A DNA stretch of 64,000 nucleotides, from positions 1 through 64,000 of the forward strand of contig CALDUF010000012.1 of NCBI GenBank assembly GCA_937923515.1, in the 5' to 3' direction. How positions within the stretch are numbered: position 1 is the first letter of the stretch; each line of letters opens with the position of its first letter. This DNA comes from an uncultured Flavobacteriaceae bacterium (lineage in GTDB: Bacteria; Bacteroidota; Bacteroidia; Flavobacteriales; Flavobacteriaceae). Shown piece by piece: positions 47,865 to 58,543 of the stretch. A model generated the notes under the pieces. That model had not been told where the DNA came from and did no database searches. It was given only the letters and a program-made list of their open reading frames with translations. A program made the position numbers and the translations under genes.

Positions 47865-49640
47865 TTAATTAATAGCATCGCCTCTAAGTCTTCTATATTG
47901 TTTTCTGGCTTCAATAAAATATATGCTATCGGCATGATTAAATACCAATGTTTTATAAAGTTCTTTTGCTTTTTCTGGAGCATCTATATGGCGTAAATAC
48001 AATTCGGCAAGGTTATAAATGGCATTATCTATTAAAATACCATCTCTATAATTTTCTATAATAGACTGGTAGTTTAGCGCTGCTTTTTCAAACATATTTT
48101 TAATTTCAAACAATTGTGCTTGTTTGTATAATGCTTGTGGTATTATAGGCTCTGTTTTATGTTGTGCTATAACTTCATCTAACACCGCAATAGCTTCATC
48201 ATTTCTGTTTTGAAACGCCAATAAATCTGCTTTTGCATAACGTTTTAGGGCGGTTTGTAAAGAATCTTCGTATTTATTATCAGAAATTAATAATTTCAAA
48301 TCTAAAGCATCGTTAGCAATGAGTTGTGACGTAGAGGATTTTAAAATTTTAAGTTGAGACTCTGCCCACTTAAAATCGCCTTTGTAATAACTTGCTTTGG
48401 CGACTTTAAAACGTGCCATTTGAGAAATGGTACTATTTTTTAAATTCCTTTGAATTTGTGTGTAATAGATTAACGCTTTATTAAATTCTTCTTTCAATAC
48501 TAAAATATCACCAAGCTCTAACTTTATTTCTGCTTTTTGTGTAGTATTTAATGGCAGTTTTAGAGTATCTTCTAAAAACGCTGTTGCTTCGCTAGTTTTA
48601 TTCATATAAAACGCTAAAAAATGCGCATACGAAATTTGTAAATCTAGTGTTTGGGTAAACTTCCCGTAAGTATCAAACAGCTCTAAATATTTTTTTTGTA
48701 ACGCTACATAACCACCTGGCGCTACAGCTTTCGTTTCTATTTGAAGTAGGTCGTAAAACGCCTTAAGCTTTGTATCACTGTCTTGTGCGTTTTCAATAAC
48801 GTAATTAAAAATAGTTTTAGCAGCTGCCGTATCTTTTTCTTTTTCGGCAATTTTACCCAAGTTTAAAATAGCACCCAAACCATTTTGAACTCGCGCATTA
48901 ATAGCTTTTTCTTGCGCAAAAGCCTTATTAAAATCTTTCTGCTGAATAAATAACCAACTCAGTAATTCATTCCAAATTATGTTGGGCTCTTGTTGTATTT
49001 TTTTTATGAGTAATTTTCGCAATATGCTATTATTCTCATTACTAGCATCTTCACTTATAAAACTATTTAATGCACGTTTAATATTGTTTAATGTAACGGG
49101 ATTAAGCGCTACAAGATCGATGTAATTCAACATCATTTTTTCTATGTTGCCTTGCTCTCCATAAATTTGAGCCAATGGTAACTTTAGGTTTAACTCTGGT
49201 TTGAGTGCCATTGCTTTTTCGTAGGTGGTTGCAGCCTGATCTAGTAATGCGTAATTTTGAAAACTTCGCGCTACGGCATACGCATTATTGGGATTAACAA
49301 GTAGGCTATTTATGGCAATACCATAATTTTCATTTGCTTTTTCTAGATTGTTTTGCAGTTGGTAATTATGCCCCAAATCAACATAAAATGCTGCATACTT
49401 TGTTTTACTAATTATGGCATTTAAAAACGTTTCGGCCTCTTGATATTGTTCTAATTGTTGATGTGCAGCAACAATTTGTTTCATGTAATTAAGATTAGAT
49501 CTTGATTTTGCATGCAACTTTTTATACTCAATTAGGGCTTTTTCAAAATCGCCATTTTTATAGTATTCCTTAGCAAGCACATCATTTTGAGCCAGCAGTA
49601 ATGTTGGAATAAAAAGACATAAAAATAGTAACACTCTCAT
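47865..49640 (-). CDS. tetratricopeptide repeat protein, secreted
   Basis: Signal peptide; TPR-like motifs, e.g. ALYKQAQLFEIKNMFEKAALNYQSIIENYRDG. Confidence 0.85.
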   Translation of the reverse strand: MRVLLFLCLFIPTLLLAQNDVLAKEYYKNGDFEKALIEYKKLHAKSRSNLNYMKQIVAAHQQLEQYQEAETFLNAIISKTKYAAFYVDLGHNYQLQNNLEKANENYGIAINSLLVNPNNAYAVARSFQNYALLDQAATTYEKAMALKPELNLKLPLAQIYGEQGNIEKMMLNYIDLVALNPVTLNNIKRALNSFISEDASNENNSILRKLLIKKIQQEPNIIWNELLSWLFIQQKDFNKAFAQEKAINARVQNGLGAILNLGKIAEKEKDTAAAKTIFNYVIENAQDSDTKLKAFYDLLQIETKAVAPGGYVALQKKYLELFDTYGKFTQTLDLQISYAHFLAFYMNKTSEATAFLEDTLKLPLNTTQKAEIKLELGDILVLKEEFNKALIYYTQIQRNLKNSTISQMARFKVAKASYYKGDFKWAESQLKILKSSTSQLIANDALDLKLLISDNKYEDSLQTALKRYAKADLLAFQNRNDEAIAVLDEVIAQHKTEPIIPQALYKQAQLFEIKNMFEKAALNYQSIIENYRDGILIDNAIYNLAELYLRHIDAPEKAKELYKTLVFNHADSIYFIEARKQYRRLRGDAIN

Positions 49641-49692
49641 TGAGTAAATATACTGAAGATATATTTAAACTTATATTAAGGAAATACCAAAA

Positions 49693-49717
49693 ATGCCCGA
49701 ATATTACATTCGGGCAT
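49693..49717 (-). terminator. Rho-independent terminator of the small ORF at 49809
   Basis: ATGCCCGAAT attac ATTCGGGCAT; T-rich on the minus strand. Confidence 0.6.
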
Positions 49718-49808
49718 AACCAACCAAAATAATGTACTATTAACTAAACCATCGTAATTAAAAACGATAGTTTCACTCGATTGGGGACAGCTTTTTAAGG
49801 TAAAAGAT

Positions 49809-49931
49809 TTATTTTTTTACAACTGCTATAGTTTTGTTTTCAGACTTATCTAAATTAAAATCTGAAGACAAAATTACACTTCCAATTAAGACAAGCGCTA
49901 AAAGCAGAATAATGCGAAGTACATTTTTCAT
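49809..49931 (-). CDS. 40-aa hydrophobic small protein (not in ORF track)
   Basis: Minus strand ATG...TAA translates to MKNVLRIILLLALVLIGSVILSSDFNLDKSENKTIAVVKK. Confidence 0.5.
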   Translation of the reverse strand: MKNVLRIILLLALVLIGSVILSSDFNLDKSENKTIAVVKK

Positions 49932-50075
49932 GGCTTAAGTAGGTTAATTTTGATTTAGTTTAGTAATATTCTTAAATATTAAACAAATCCCAAAGAAAAC
50001 CTACACATAATCGTTAAACAACATTTAAAATATGCTTTTAATCGATTTTATTGATTAAATATGAAAGAAAATACA

Positions 50076-51344
50076 TCATATAGTATCGAAGCCAGTATAC
50101 TTACGTAACACCTTTGGAATTTCAATACCCGTTTCGGTTTGATAATTTTCTAAAATACCTGCCAAAATTCGTGGTAAGGCTAATGCGCTTCCATTTAAAG
50201 TATGCGCCAACTCGTTTTTACCATTTGCATTTTTGAATCGCAATTTTAAGCGGTTGGCTTGGAATGTTTCAAAATTTGAAACCGAAGACACCTCTAGCCA
50301 CCTATCTTGAGCCGTTGAGAATAACTCAAAATCGTATGTTAGTGCAGAAGCAAACGATGTATCGCCAGCACATAATCTTAAAATTCTGTAGGGTAGTTCT
50401 AGTTCTTCTAAAATGCTTTTAACATGATTTACCATACCATCCAAAGCGTTGTAAGATGCCTCAGGATGTTCTACTCTTATAATTTCTACTTTATCAAATT
50501 GGTGCAATCTATTTAACCCTCTAACGTGCGCACCATAACTACCTGCCTCTCTACGAAAGCAAGGTGTATATCCTGTAATACCAACAGGTAAATCGGCTTC
50601 ATTTAAAACCGTATTTCTAAAAATATTAGTTCCTGGCACCTCAGCAGTTGGTATTAAATACAAGTTATCTTCTGTTACATGATACATTTGTCCCTCTTTA
50701 TCGGGTAACTGTCCAGTACCTATACCTGATGCTTCATTTATTAAAAGCGGTAATTGATATTCTGTGTAGCCTGCTTCTGTGTTTTTATCTAAAAAATAGG
50801 TAATTAAGGCACGTTGTAATTTTGCGCCTTTACCCTTATACACAGGAAACCCTGCACCAGTAATTTTATTTCCTAGTTCAAAATCTATGATATCGTATTG
50901 CTTTGCAAGTTCCCAATGCGGTAAAGCACCTTTATGAAGTGTTGGTATAGTACCTGCTTTAAATACCTCCTCATTATCTGCTTCAGAATTTCCTTCAGGA
51001 ACAGAGCTATGCGGTACGTTTGGAATTTGATATAATAACTCTTGCAAACTTTCAGCAGTTGTGCTTAATGCTTCTGTGAGTGTTTTTGATGCGTCTTTTA
51101 ACGCTCCCGTTTTAGCTTTTAAAGCATTTGCTTCTTCGGCTTTACCAGATTTAAACAAGTGTCCTATTTCTTTTGAAATGGTATTAGATTCTGCTAAAGT
51201 ATTATCCAATTCTGTTTGAATGCTTCTTCTTTTTTCATCTAAAGCAATAACATCGTCTATCATTTTAGCGGCATCGATATTACGTTTCGCTAAGCGTTCG
51301 ATAACTACTGCTTGGTTGTCTCTAATAAATGGAACTTGTAGCAT
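50076..51344 (-). CDS. serS: seryl-tRNA synthetase
   Basis: EYQLPLLINEASGIGTGQLP, PTAEVPGTNIFRN, FRREAGSYGAHVRGLNRLHQFDKVEI. Confidence 0.96.
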   Translation of the reverse strand: MLQVPFIRDNQAVVIERLAKRNIDAAKMIDDVIALDEKRRSIQTELDNTLAESNTISKEIGHLFKSGKAEEANALKAKTGALKDASKTLTEALSTTAESLQELLYQIPNVPHSSVPEGNSEADNEEVFKAGTIPTLHKGALPHWELAKQYDIIDFELGNKITGAGFPVYKGKGAKLQRALITYFLDKNTEAGYTEYQLPLLINEASGIGTGQLPDKEGQMYHVTEDNLYLIPTAEVPGTNIFRNTVLNEADLPVGITGYTPCFRREAGSYGAHVRGLNRLHQFDKVEIIRVEHPEASYNALDGMVNHVKSILEELELPYRILRLCAGDTSFASALTYDFELFSTAQDRWLEVSSVSNFETFQANRLKLRFKNANGKNELAHTLNGSALALPRILAGILENYQTETGIEIPKVLRKYTGFDTI

Positions 51345-51460
51345 GATTTTGCAAATTTAAGGGACAAAAATACATGATTTTTTTCATTTGAAAACCTATT
51401 ATACAAAATGAAAAAATTATATACGTTTGCAGCATGATTATAGGCGTGCAGTAACTAAAT

Positions 51461-52786
51461 TTAAGGCTGTTGTTTTATTTTTGAAGGCAAAATCCAACTG
51501 CTATGATGTAATGGTTGCCATGGTACACTAGCAATATCTACCTCTGGATTTACAAGTGTTTTATAGGGTTTACCATTAACACTCACTCTACATTTTACAT
51601 AAACCGCAATATCTTGCCCTTTGTTTTTAAACTCCTTTTTTAAATACTGAGAAAATTGCCAGATCACATCTGGTTTTGTACTGGCACTTCTTTGTTGTTT
51701 TTTAGTTAAATAGTCATCTAATGCCACTGTAGTTTTTTTACCAGTATTTTTATCTTGAATAATGTATGTGGCACTACCATGTTTTGCTCTAAGCATCATT
51801 CGCCATGATAAACGATGGCCTTCTTCTGTCCATAACACATCATCCTTAAACGCATGATGCCGCAATGGTAATATAATTTGAATTATAAAATACACCGTAA
51901 ATAACACTAAATACAGATTCTTAAAATTAGGATAGGTTACGGCAGCAGCGTTATAAAAAGAACGGTGCTTTAAAAATATATTACGAATTGTTTTAGGCGG
52001 AAAGAAAAACAAATAAAATGCCAAAGCCAAATACGGAAAAATACCTATTTGAAATACTAAAGAATTGAATACATGAAACCCAATAGATATAATAAACTCC
52101 CATTTTCGTGTGGGTTTAAATAACAAAAGAGGAACAATTAAACCATCAAAAAAAATACCGCCCCACGTTAAGATATTTTGAAACCATGCTTCCTGCAACA
52201 TATTACCAACAAGGTAATACTGCTTTTTACCACTCATTAAAACGCGCACTGCGGTACCATCTAACCAATCTGGATACAACTTTGCAACAGAGGCATACGT
52301 ATAAACAATAAAAAGCTGAAGAATAAATACCACTCTACACCAATTGGGCATAGCATTAGTTTTTAATGAGGGGTTTATTTTTGAATCTAAAGAAACATCA
52401 TGATGTGCAGGCATAAATACCATAATTGCACTTATAAGCATCAATAAATAATAATGGTTATTGTATGACGATTTTTGCATTAAATAACTGCCCGCCCATA
52501 ACACAGCAAAACCAACCATACTTAATCGGTACTTATAACCAACCATTATAAGCAGTCCAAAAATTGCCATTATGCCGTAATATACATGCATGGTTTCACC
52601 TTGAAATACGTGCAACCACTCGAAACCAATAAAAGTAAAGGTGAATTTAGGCGCTACTAAACCACGTTTTACCCAACCTGTAAGTATGGCGCCAAAAGAT
52701 TCTAAAAAACAAAGCAGACCAAAACATATTCTAAAAATTACTAATTGTGCGTTATCAATATGTTTAAAAAGCCACTTATTTAGCAT
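51461..52786 (-). CDS. HTTM / vitamin K-dependent gamma-carboxylase-like membrane protein
   Basis: DNAQLVIFRICFGLLCFLESFG...WCRVVFILQLFIVYTYASVAKLYPDWLDGTAVRVLM...FHVFNSLVFQIGIFPYLAL. Confidence 0.8.
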   Translation of the reverse strand: MLNKWLFKHIDNAQLVIFRICFGLLCFLESFGAILTGWVKRGLVAPKFTFTFIGFEWLHVFQGETMHVYYGIMAIFGLLIMVGYKYRLSMVGFAVLWAGSYLMQKSSYNNHYYLLMLISAIMVFMPAHHDVSLDSKINPSLKTNAMPNWCRVVFILQLFIVYTYASVAKLYPDWLDGTAVRVLMSGKKQYYLVGNMLQEAWFQNILTWGGIFFDGLIVPLLLFKPTRKWEFIISIGFHVFNSLVFQIGIFPYLALAFYLFFFPPKTIRNIFLKHRSFYNAAAVTYPNFKNLYLVLFTVYFIIQIILPLRHHAFKDDVLWTEEGHRLSWRMMLRAKHGSATYIIQDKNTGKKTTVALDDYLTKKQQRSASTKPDVIWQFSQYLKKEFKNKGQDIAVYVKCRVSVNGKPYKTLVNPEVDIASVPWQPLHHSSWILPSKIKQQP

Positions 52787-53714
52787 TATGTGTATTGATA
52801 AAATTCAACGAAAATATCTTATCCTTTTCAAGTTGCGCTTTTAGTGCTGCAACCGACTCAAATTTTTGTTCATCGCGAATGCGTTCTAAAACATCAATTT
52901 GAATATGTTTGCCATAAATTGATGTGTCAAAATCAAAAAAGTGTACTTCTATAGATTCGCAATTCCCATTAACTGTGGGATTCATCCCTATATTCATCAT
53001 ACCAAAAACAACAGTGTTACTTATAGTAGATTTTACAACGTAAGCCCCTTGTTTTGGAATCAATTTATAGTTTTCAGCTATTTTAATATTTGCTGTAGGA
53101 TACGCTAATTGTTTACCAATACCTCTACCCTTAACAACAGTACCTGTTAGCATAAAAGGGTATCCTAAATAGCGATTTGCTTTTTGAATATCGCCGTTTG
53201 ATAAGGCTTTCCTAATTTTAGTAGAACTTACAGCTACATCATCAATATCTTGTTTAGATATTTCTTCTACTTCAAAATCAAATGCTTTTCCAAATTTTAT
53301 TAAATCTGTTATATCAGCATTTCTATTTCTCCCAAAGCGATGATCGTAACCAATAATAACCTTTTTTACGTTTAATTTATCTACTAAAACTTCTTGCACA
53401 AATGCTTCAGCAGATACTCTAGAAAATGCTTTTGTAAATTCTTGTATTAATAGATAGTCTAAACCTAATTTATCTAAAATTTTATGGCGTTCTTCAATAG
53501 TATTGATGAGTTTAATGTCAGCATCTTTTTGTAACACCATTCTAGGATGGGGAAAAAAAGTAAGTATTACAGATTGTAATTTATCGTGTTTACCAATAGT
53601 TATAAGGCGATTAATTATTTTTTGATGTCCTACATGAACACCATCAAATGTACCAATAGTTACTATTGTGGGTGAAGAAGCTTTATGCTTTTCAATTTTT
53701 ACTACCTTACCCAT
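52776..53714 (-). CDS. ribF: bifunctional riboflavin kinase/FAD synthetase
   Basis: VTIGTFDGVHVGHQKII, IGYDHRFGRNRNAD, GRGIGKQLAYPTANI. Confidence 0.95.
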   Translation of the reverse strand: MGKVVKIEKHKASSPTIVTIGTFDGVHVGHQKIINRLITIGKHDKLQSVILTFFPHPRMVLQKDADIKLINTIEERHKILDKLGLDYLLIQEFTKAFSRVSAEAFVQEVLVDKLNVKKVIIGYDHRFGRNRNADITDLIKFGKAFDFEVEEISKQDIDDVAVSSTKIRKALSNGDIQKANRYLGYPFMLTGTVVKGRGIGKQLAYPTANIKIAENYKLIPKQGAYVVKSTISNTVVFGMMNIGMNPTVNGNCESIEVHFFDFDTSIYGKHIQIDVLERIRDEQKFESVAALKAQLEKDKIFSLNFINTHNAK

Positions 53715-53785
53715 AGGGTTTTCTTAAGAATTGTTATTGTCGTTAAAATAAGCTAGATTTGTTTTTAAAAGACCCCAGCATAGTT

Positions 53786-56434
53786 ATGAAAACAAAACTA
53801 CATTATGTTTTTGCAACCGCCATATTTTTAACTGCTTTTTCAGCATTTGCACAAAAGAACTTTTTTGTTAAAGCGCAAGAGCAACAAAAAACCAATACAC
53901 TAAAAGGTGCTTCTCAAGCTAATGCTACTACTTTTGAATTTAATTACAAATCTTTAAGTATAGCGTTAAAAAACGCAGAAACTACAAACCTATCAAAATC
54001 TAATAGCGTTGTTATTAGTTTTCCTAACCTACAAGGTGATATGGAAAAATACAGGATTGTAGAAGCATCTGTAATGCATCCAGATTTACAAGCAAAATAT
54101 CCTGAAATTAGATCTTATATTGGCTATGGTATAGATAACCCAACGGCGCATCTTAGATTTAGTTTGTCGCCTTATAAAGGACTTAGCGGTATTGTACTAG
54201 GAAAAACACATACCGAAGTTTTTGAGCCTAATACCGCTAAAACCTCTCGGTTTTCAGTAAAAAATAAAGCCGATTTAGCTAAAAAAGGAAACTTTAACTG
54301 TAAAACCTTAGATGTAACGTCTGATATTCTAAATAAAACTAATAGTTTAAAAGATGCCGATGATAGCACCAATAGGCTTTACACGCTCGCTATATCAGTA
54401 ACTGGAGAGTATTCTAGCTTTCATGGCGGCACATTAGCTTTAGTTAATGCTGCCTTAGCTGCAACATTAACGAATGTGAATGCCGTTTTTGAGAATGATT
54501 TAAATGTAACATTGCAGCTTCCTGCTAATAATGATGATGTTATTTACCTTAATGCTGGCAGCGACCCTTACTCTACATCATCTAATTATAGCAACGAATT
54601 ACAAAACACACTTGATACAGAGATTGGTAATGCTAATTATGATTTAGGGCATCTTTTATCTGCTACAGGGTTTGATGGTAATGCAGGCTGTATTGGTTGT
54701 GTTTGTGATAGCGGACTTAAAGGAAGAGCTTACGCATCTGATGACGCTCCAGGAGGTTTTAATTTTGATATTGACTTGGTTGCGCACGAATTAGGACACC
54801 AATTTGGTGCAAACCATACTTGGACTCACGATGGTAATGAAGGCACCAATGTACAAATGGAACCAGGAAGTGGCACCACGGTTATGGGTTATGCTGGTAT
54901 TGCTGCTTCAGCTAACGTTCAAACTAATAGCGACCCTTATTTTCATGCCATATCTATTCAACAGATTACTGATTTTATAAAAACAACAACCTGTGCTACA
55001 GAAACCAACACAGGCAACACCACGCCTATTGTAGATGCTGGCCCAGATTTAATCTTACCTGTTGGTACACCATTTAAGCTTGTTGGTACTGCAAGTGATA
55101 CTGACGGCGATAACATCACCTATTGCTGGGAGCAAATAAATGAAAATGACACAGCTACTATTTTTCCAAATCCTAATATTGGAAACGATGACGCTGTTTT
55201 AGTAAGATCTTTTCCTCCTACAACTGACAATACGCGGTATTTTCCAAACTTGTCAGACTTAAAATTTGGTGTAAATGCTAACCAATGGGAAAAAGTACCC
55301 AATGTTGGTAGAACAGCAGATTTTAGATTAACAGTTAGAGATAACAGAGCTGGTGGCGCTAATAACGATCACGACGATATGCGTGTAACTTTTGATTCTG
55401 GTTTTGGCCCTTTTGAGGTGACGTCTCAAAGTACAACAGGTATTTCATGGTCTAGTGGTACTTCAGAAACTATAACTTGGAATGTGAATAATACCAACAC
55501 CTTATCTGGCGCATCAAATGTAAATATTTTGTTATCTACAGACGGTGGTATAACTTATACAGAATTAGTGAGTAACATTCCTAATAATGGCTCGCATACG
55601 CTAACTGTACCCAACACTCCTGCTCAAACCTGTAGAGTTATGATTGCACCAACTGGCAATAACTTTTTTGCTATTAACTCTGAAGATTTTGCAATTGATT
55701 TTGAAGTAAACAATACATGTACACAATACAGTTCTGCGAATAATTTGGGCATAAATATTTCAGATAATACTGGGAGTTTAACAGAAAGCCATACTATTAA
55801 CATAACTGATGCGGGCACTATTGAAGATATTAATATAGGTATGAATATTTCTCACACCTATATTGGCGATTTAGCAATATCCATTACAAGTCCTAATAAT
55901 ACCGAAGTTGTATTAAAAACATCAGATGACTGCGATTCTGAAGAAAATATTACAGGAATTTTTGACGATAATGCCATTGGTTACAATTGCTTTAATAGCG
56001 ATAATAATATATCTCAAAAATCTTTAAATGATTTGTTAGAATTGTTTGATGGCGAAAGTATTACTGGAAATTGGACCATTACAATTGGTGATTTTGCTGT
56101 AGGAGATACAGGCACCCTAAACTCTTGGTTTGTTGAAGTATGCCAAACTACACTTACACCATTAGAAATTTCAGAATTTAGTTTTGATAGAGTCAAAATA
56201 TTTCCAAACCCGAGTAATGGTGAATTTACCATAAAGATAGATTCGGCTCACGCTAGAAAAAATATTAAAGTTGAAGTTTTTGATGTTAGAGGTAGACGCA
56301 TATACCAGCAGCAATTAAAAGAGACATTGCAGCTTAACGAAACCATAAACTTAAACAACATACAATCTGGCATGTATATTTTGTATTTAAGTGATGCTAG
56401 TAGAACTTATACGAGACGCATTGTAATAGAATAA
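53786..56434 (+). CDS. reprolysin-like zinc metalloprotease with P-domain and T9SS sorting domain
   Basis: VAHELGHQFGANHTW; P-domain-like SITSPNNTEVVL...GNWTITIGDFAVGDTGTLNSWFVEVC; C-terminal IFPNPSNGEFTI...GMYILYLSDASRTYTRRIVIE. Confidence 0.9.
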   Translation: MKTKLHYVFATAIFLTAFSAFAQKNFFVKAQEQQKTNTLKGASQANATTFEFNYKSLSIALKNAETTNLSKSNSVVISFPNLQGDMEKYRIVEASVMHPDLQAKYPEIRSYIGYGIDNPTAHLRFSLSPYKGLSGIVLGKTHTEVFEPNTAKTSRFSVKNKADLAKKGNFNCKTLDVTSDILNKTNSLKDADDSTNRLYTLAISVTGEYSSFHGGTLALVNAALAATLTNVNAVFENDLNVTLQLPANNDDVIYLNAGSDPYSTSSNYSNELQNTLDTEIGNANYDLGHLLSATGFDGNAGCIGCVCDSGLKGRAYASDDAPGGFNFDIDLVAHELGHQFGANHTWTHDGNEGTNVQMEPGSGTTVMGYAGIAASANVQTNSDPYFHAISIQQITDFIKTTTCATETNTGNTTPIVDAGPDLILPVGTPFKLVGTASDTDGDNITYCWEQINENDTATIFPNPNIGNDDAVLVRSFPPTTDNTRYFPNLSDLKFGVNANQWEKVPNVGRTADFRLTVRDNRAGGANNDHDDMRVTFDSGFGPFEVTSQSTTGISWSSGTSETITWNVNNTNTLSGASNVNILLSTDGGITYTELVSNIPNNGSHTLTVPNTPAQTCRVMIAPTGNNFFAINSEDFAIDFEVNNTCTQYSSANNLGINISDNTGSLTESHTINITDAGTIEDINIGMNISHTYIGDLAISITSPNNTEVVLKTSDDCDSEENITGIFDDNAIGYNCFNSDNNISQKSLNDLLELFDGESITGNWTITIGDFAVGDTGTLNSWFVEVCQTTLTPLEISEFSFDRVKIFPNPSNGEFTIKIDSAHARKNIKVEVFDVRGRRIYQQQLKETLQLNETINLNNIQSGMYILYLSDASRTYTRRIVIE

Positions 56435-56440
56435 TGTTAT

Positions 56441-57067
56441 TTATGTACCATTATAAGTATTCATTGTAGTATTAACTCCTGACAGTACAAACGATTTTAT
56501 TAATGCAACCGATTTTTCTAAACGCTCTGGCAGTTGTTCTTTTTCGGTATCAGTCCATTCACCTAAAACATAATCTACTTGCCTGCCTTTACTAAATGCA
56601 TCACTAATTCCGAATCTAAAACGGTTATATTTAGTGGTATTTAACTTATGCTGAATATCTTTTAGCCCATTATGCCCACCATCACTTCCTTTTGTTTTTA
56701 ATCGAATACTTCCAAAGGGTAAATTTAAATCATCAGTAATTACTAAAAGGTTATCCAAAGGCACTTTCTCTTTAGCTAACCAATAGGTTAATGCTTTACC
56801 ACTTAAATTCATGAACGTACTAGGTTTTAAAAATATAAATGTTCTTCCTTTTAATTTATAAGTAGCAACATCACCCAGTTTTTGTGTTTCAAAAGTAAAA
56901 TCTTCAGTTTTTGCAAAATAGTCTAACACCTTAAAACCAATGTTATGCCGCGTTTCATCATACTGCTGCCCAATATTGCCTAAACCAACTATTAAATATT
57001 TTTTCATAGGATCTTGCGCTTCTATAAACGTTTTGGATTTAAATAATCGTAACAAAAAGGTATACAT
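56441..57067 (-). CDS. pth: peptidyl-tRNA hydrolase
   Basis: YLIVGLGNIGQQYDETRHNIGFKVLD, KPSTFMNLSGKAL, GSDGGHNGLKDI. TATATTTG at 57087-57094 favours ATG at 57067. Confidence 0.92.
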   Translation of the reverse strand: MYTFLLRLFKSKTFIEAQDPMKKYLIVGLGNIGQQYDETRHNIGFKVLDYFAKTEDFTFETQKLGDVATYKLKGRTFIFLKPSTFMNLSGKALTYWLAKEKVPLDNLLVITDDLNLPFGSIRLKTKGSDGGHNGLKDIQHKLNTTKYNRFRFGISDAFSKGRQVDYVLGEWTDTEKEQLPERLEKSVALIKSFVLSGVNTTMNTYNGT

Positions 57068-57179
57068 CGTATCTTTTTTTGTATCACAAATATAAAACAA
57101 TAAATCCCGCAAAAAAGTGGGATTTATTCAACTTGATTTTATAAATACTTCTTTAAACTTTTCAAAATAAGATACCATA

Positions 57180-57210
57180 AAAAAAGCATCCTAAATTTAT
57201 CAGGATGCTC
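57180..57210 (-). terminator. Rho-independent terminator of clpX
   Basis: AAAAAAAGCATCCT aaatttatc AGGATGCT. Confidence 0.65.
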
Positions 57211-57236
57211 TTAATAATTTATAAATTCTTAAACGC

Positions 57237-58469
57237 TTAAGACACTGCTTTTAATTTCTTAAGCGTTGTTTTTGTTAATTTATCTTCTGCATACGATTTT
57301 GTAACATTTAACTTTTTGTCTGTACTACTTGGCAGCTCAAACATAGCATCAGTTAATATTTCTTCGCATAAAGAGCGCAATCCTCTAGCACCAAGTTTAT
57401 ACTCAATAGCTTTATCTACTATAAATCCAAGAGCACCATCGGTAATAGTAAACTCTATTTCATCCATAGAAAATAATTTTTTATACTGCTTAATTATGGC
57501 ATTTTTAGGCTCTGTTAAAATTGCTCTTAATGTTTTAGCATCTAACGGATCCATGTGCGTTAAAACAGGAAGCCTACCTATAATCTCAGGAATTAAACCA
57601 AAATCTTTTAAATCTTTAGGAATAATATACTGTAAGAGATTGCTTTGATCTACAGCTTCATCAGACATTGACGCGGCGTAACCCACAGCTTTCATATTTA
57701 AACGTTTAGAAATAACACGCTCTATACCATCAAAAGCACCACCTGCTATAAACAAGATGTTTTCAGTATTTACTTCTATAAATTTTTGATCAGGATGCTT
57801 TCTACCGCCTTTTGGTGGCACATTAACAACTGTACCTTCTAGAAGTTTTAAAAGCGCTTGTTGCACGCCTTCTCCAGAAACATCTCTTGTAATTGATGGA
57901 TTATCGCTTTTGCGAGCAATTTTATCAATCTCGTCAATAAATACAATACCTTTTTCGGCCTTTTCTAAGTTGTAATCTGCGGCTTGTAATAAACGTGTCA
58001 ATATACTCTCTACATCTTCACCTACATAACCCGCTTCGGTAAGTACAGTAGCATCTACAATAGCTAAAGGCACATTTAACATTCTGGCTACAGTTTTAGC
58101 CATTAATGTTTTACCTGTACCGGTTTGCCCAACCATAACGATATTACTTTTTTGAATCTCAATATCATCGTTAGTTGGCGGTTGCAATAAACGTTTATAA
58201 TGGTTATAAACCGCAACAGACATTACTTTTTTAGTCATTTCTTGACCAATAATATATTCGTCTAGGAATGCTTTTATTTGCTGTGGCTTTCTAAGTTTTA
58301 ATTCTGCAGATAAATCATTAGTGTCGTTTTGCTTAGATTCTTCAACAACAATACCATGTGCTTGTTCTATACATCGATCACAAATGTGCGCGTCTAAACC
58401 TGCAATCAACAGATTGGTTTCTGGTTTTTTACGACCACAAAACGAACATTCTAATTCTTCTTTTGCCAT
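57237..58469 (-). CDS. clpX: ATP-dependent Clp protease ATP-binding subunit ClpX
   Basis: [27 protein letters not shown] zinc finger; [29 protein letters not shown]. Confidence 0.97.
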   Translation of the reverse strand: MAKEELECSFCGRKKPETNLLIAGLDAHICDRCIEQAHGIVVEESKQNDTNDLSAELKLRKPQQIKAFLDEYIIGQEMTKKVMSVAVYNHYKRLLQPPTNDDIEIQKSNIVMVGQTGTGKTLMAKTVARMLNVPLAIVDATVLTEAGYVGEDVESILTRLLQAADYNLEKAEKGIVFIDEIDKIARKSDNPSITRDVSGEGVQQALLKLLEGTVVNVPPKGGRKHPDQKFIEVNTENILFIAGGAFDGIERVISKRLNMKAVGYAASMSDEAVDQSNLLQYIIPKDLKDFGLIPEIIGRLPVLTHMDPLDAKTLRAILTEPKNAIIKQYKKLFSMDEIEFTITDGALGFIVDKAIEYKLGARGLRSLCEEILTDAMFELPSSTDKKLNVTKSYAEDKLTKTTLKKLKAVS

Positions 58470-58543
58470 TAATTAATATTTTATTTTATAAAAATTCTTA
58501 ATGTGGAAAATTTATAATTTTGACTTGTAAAAGTACGATTTTT

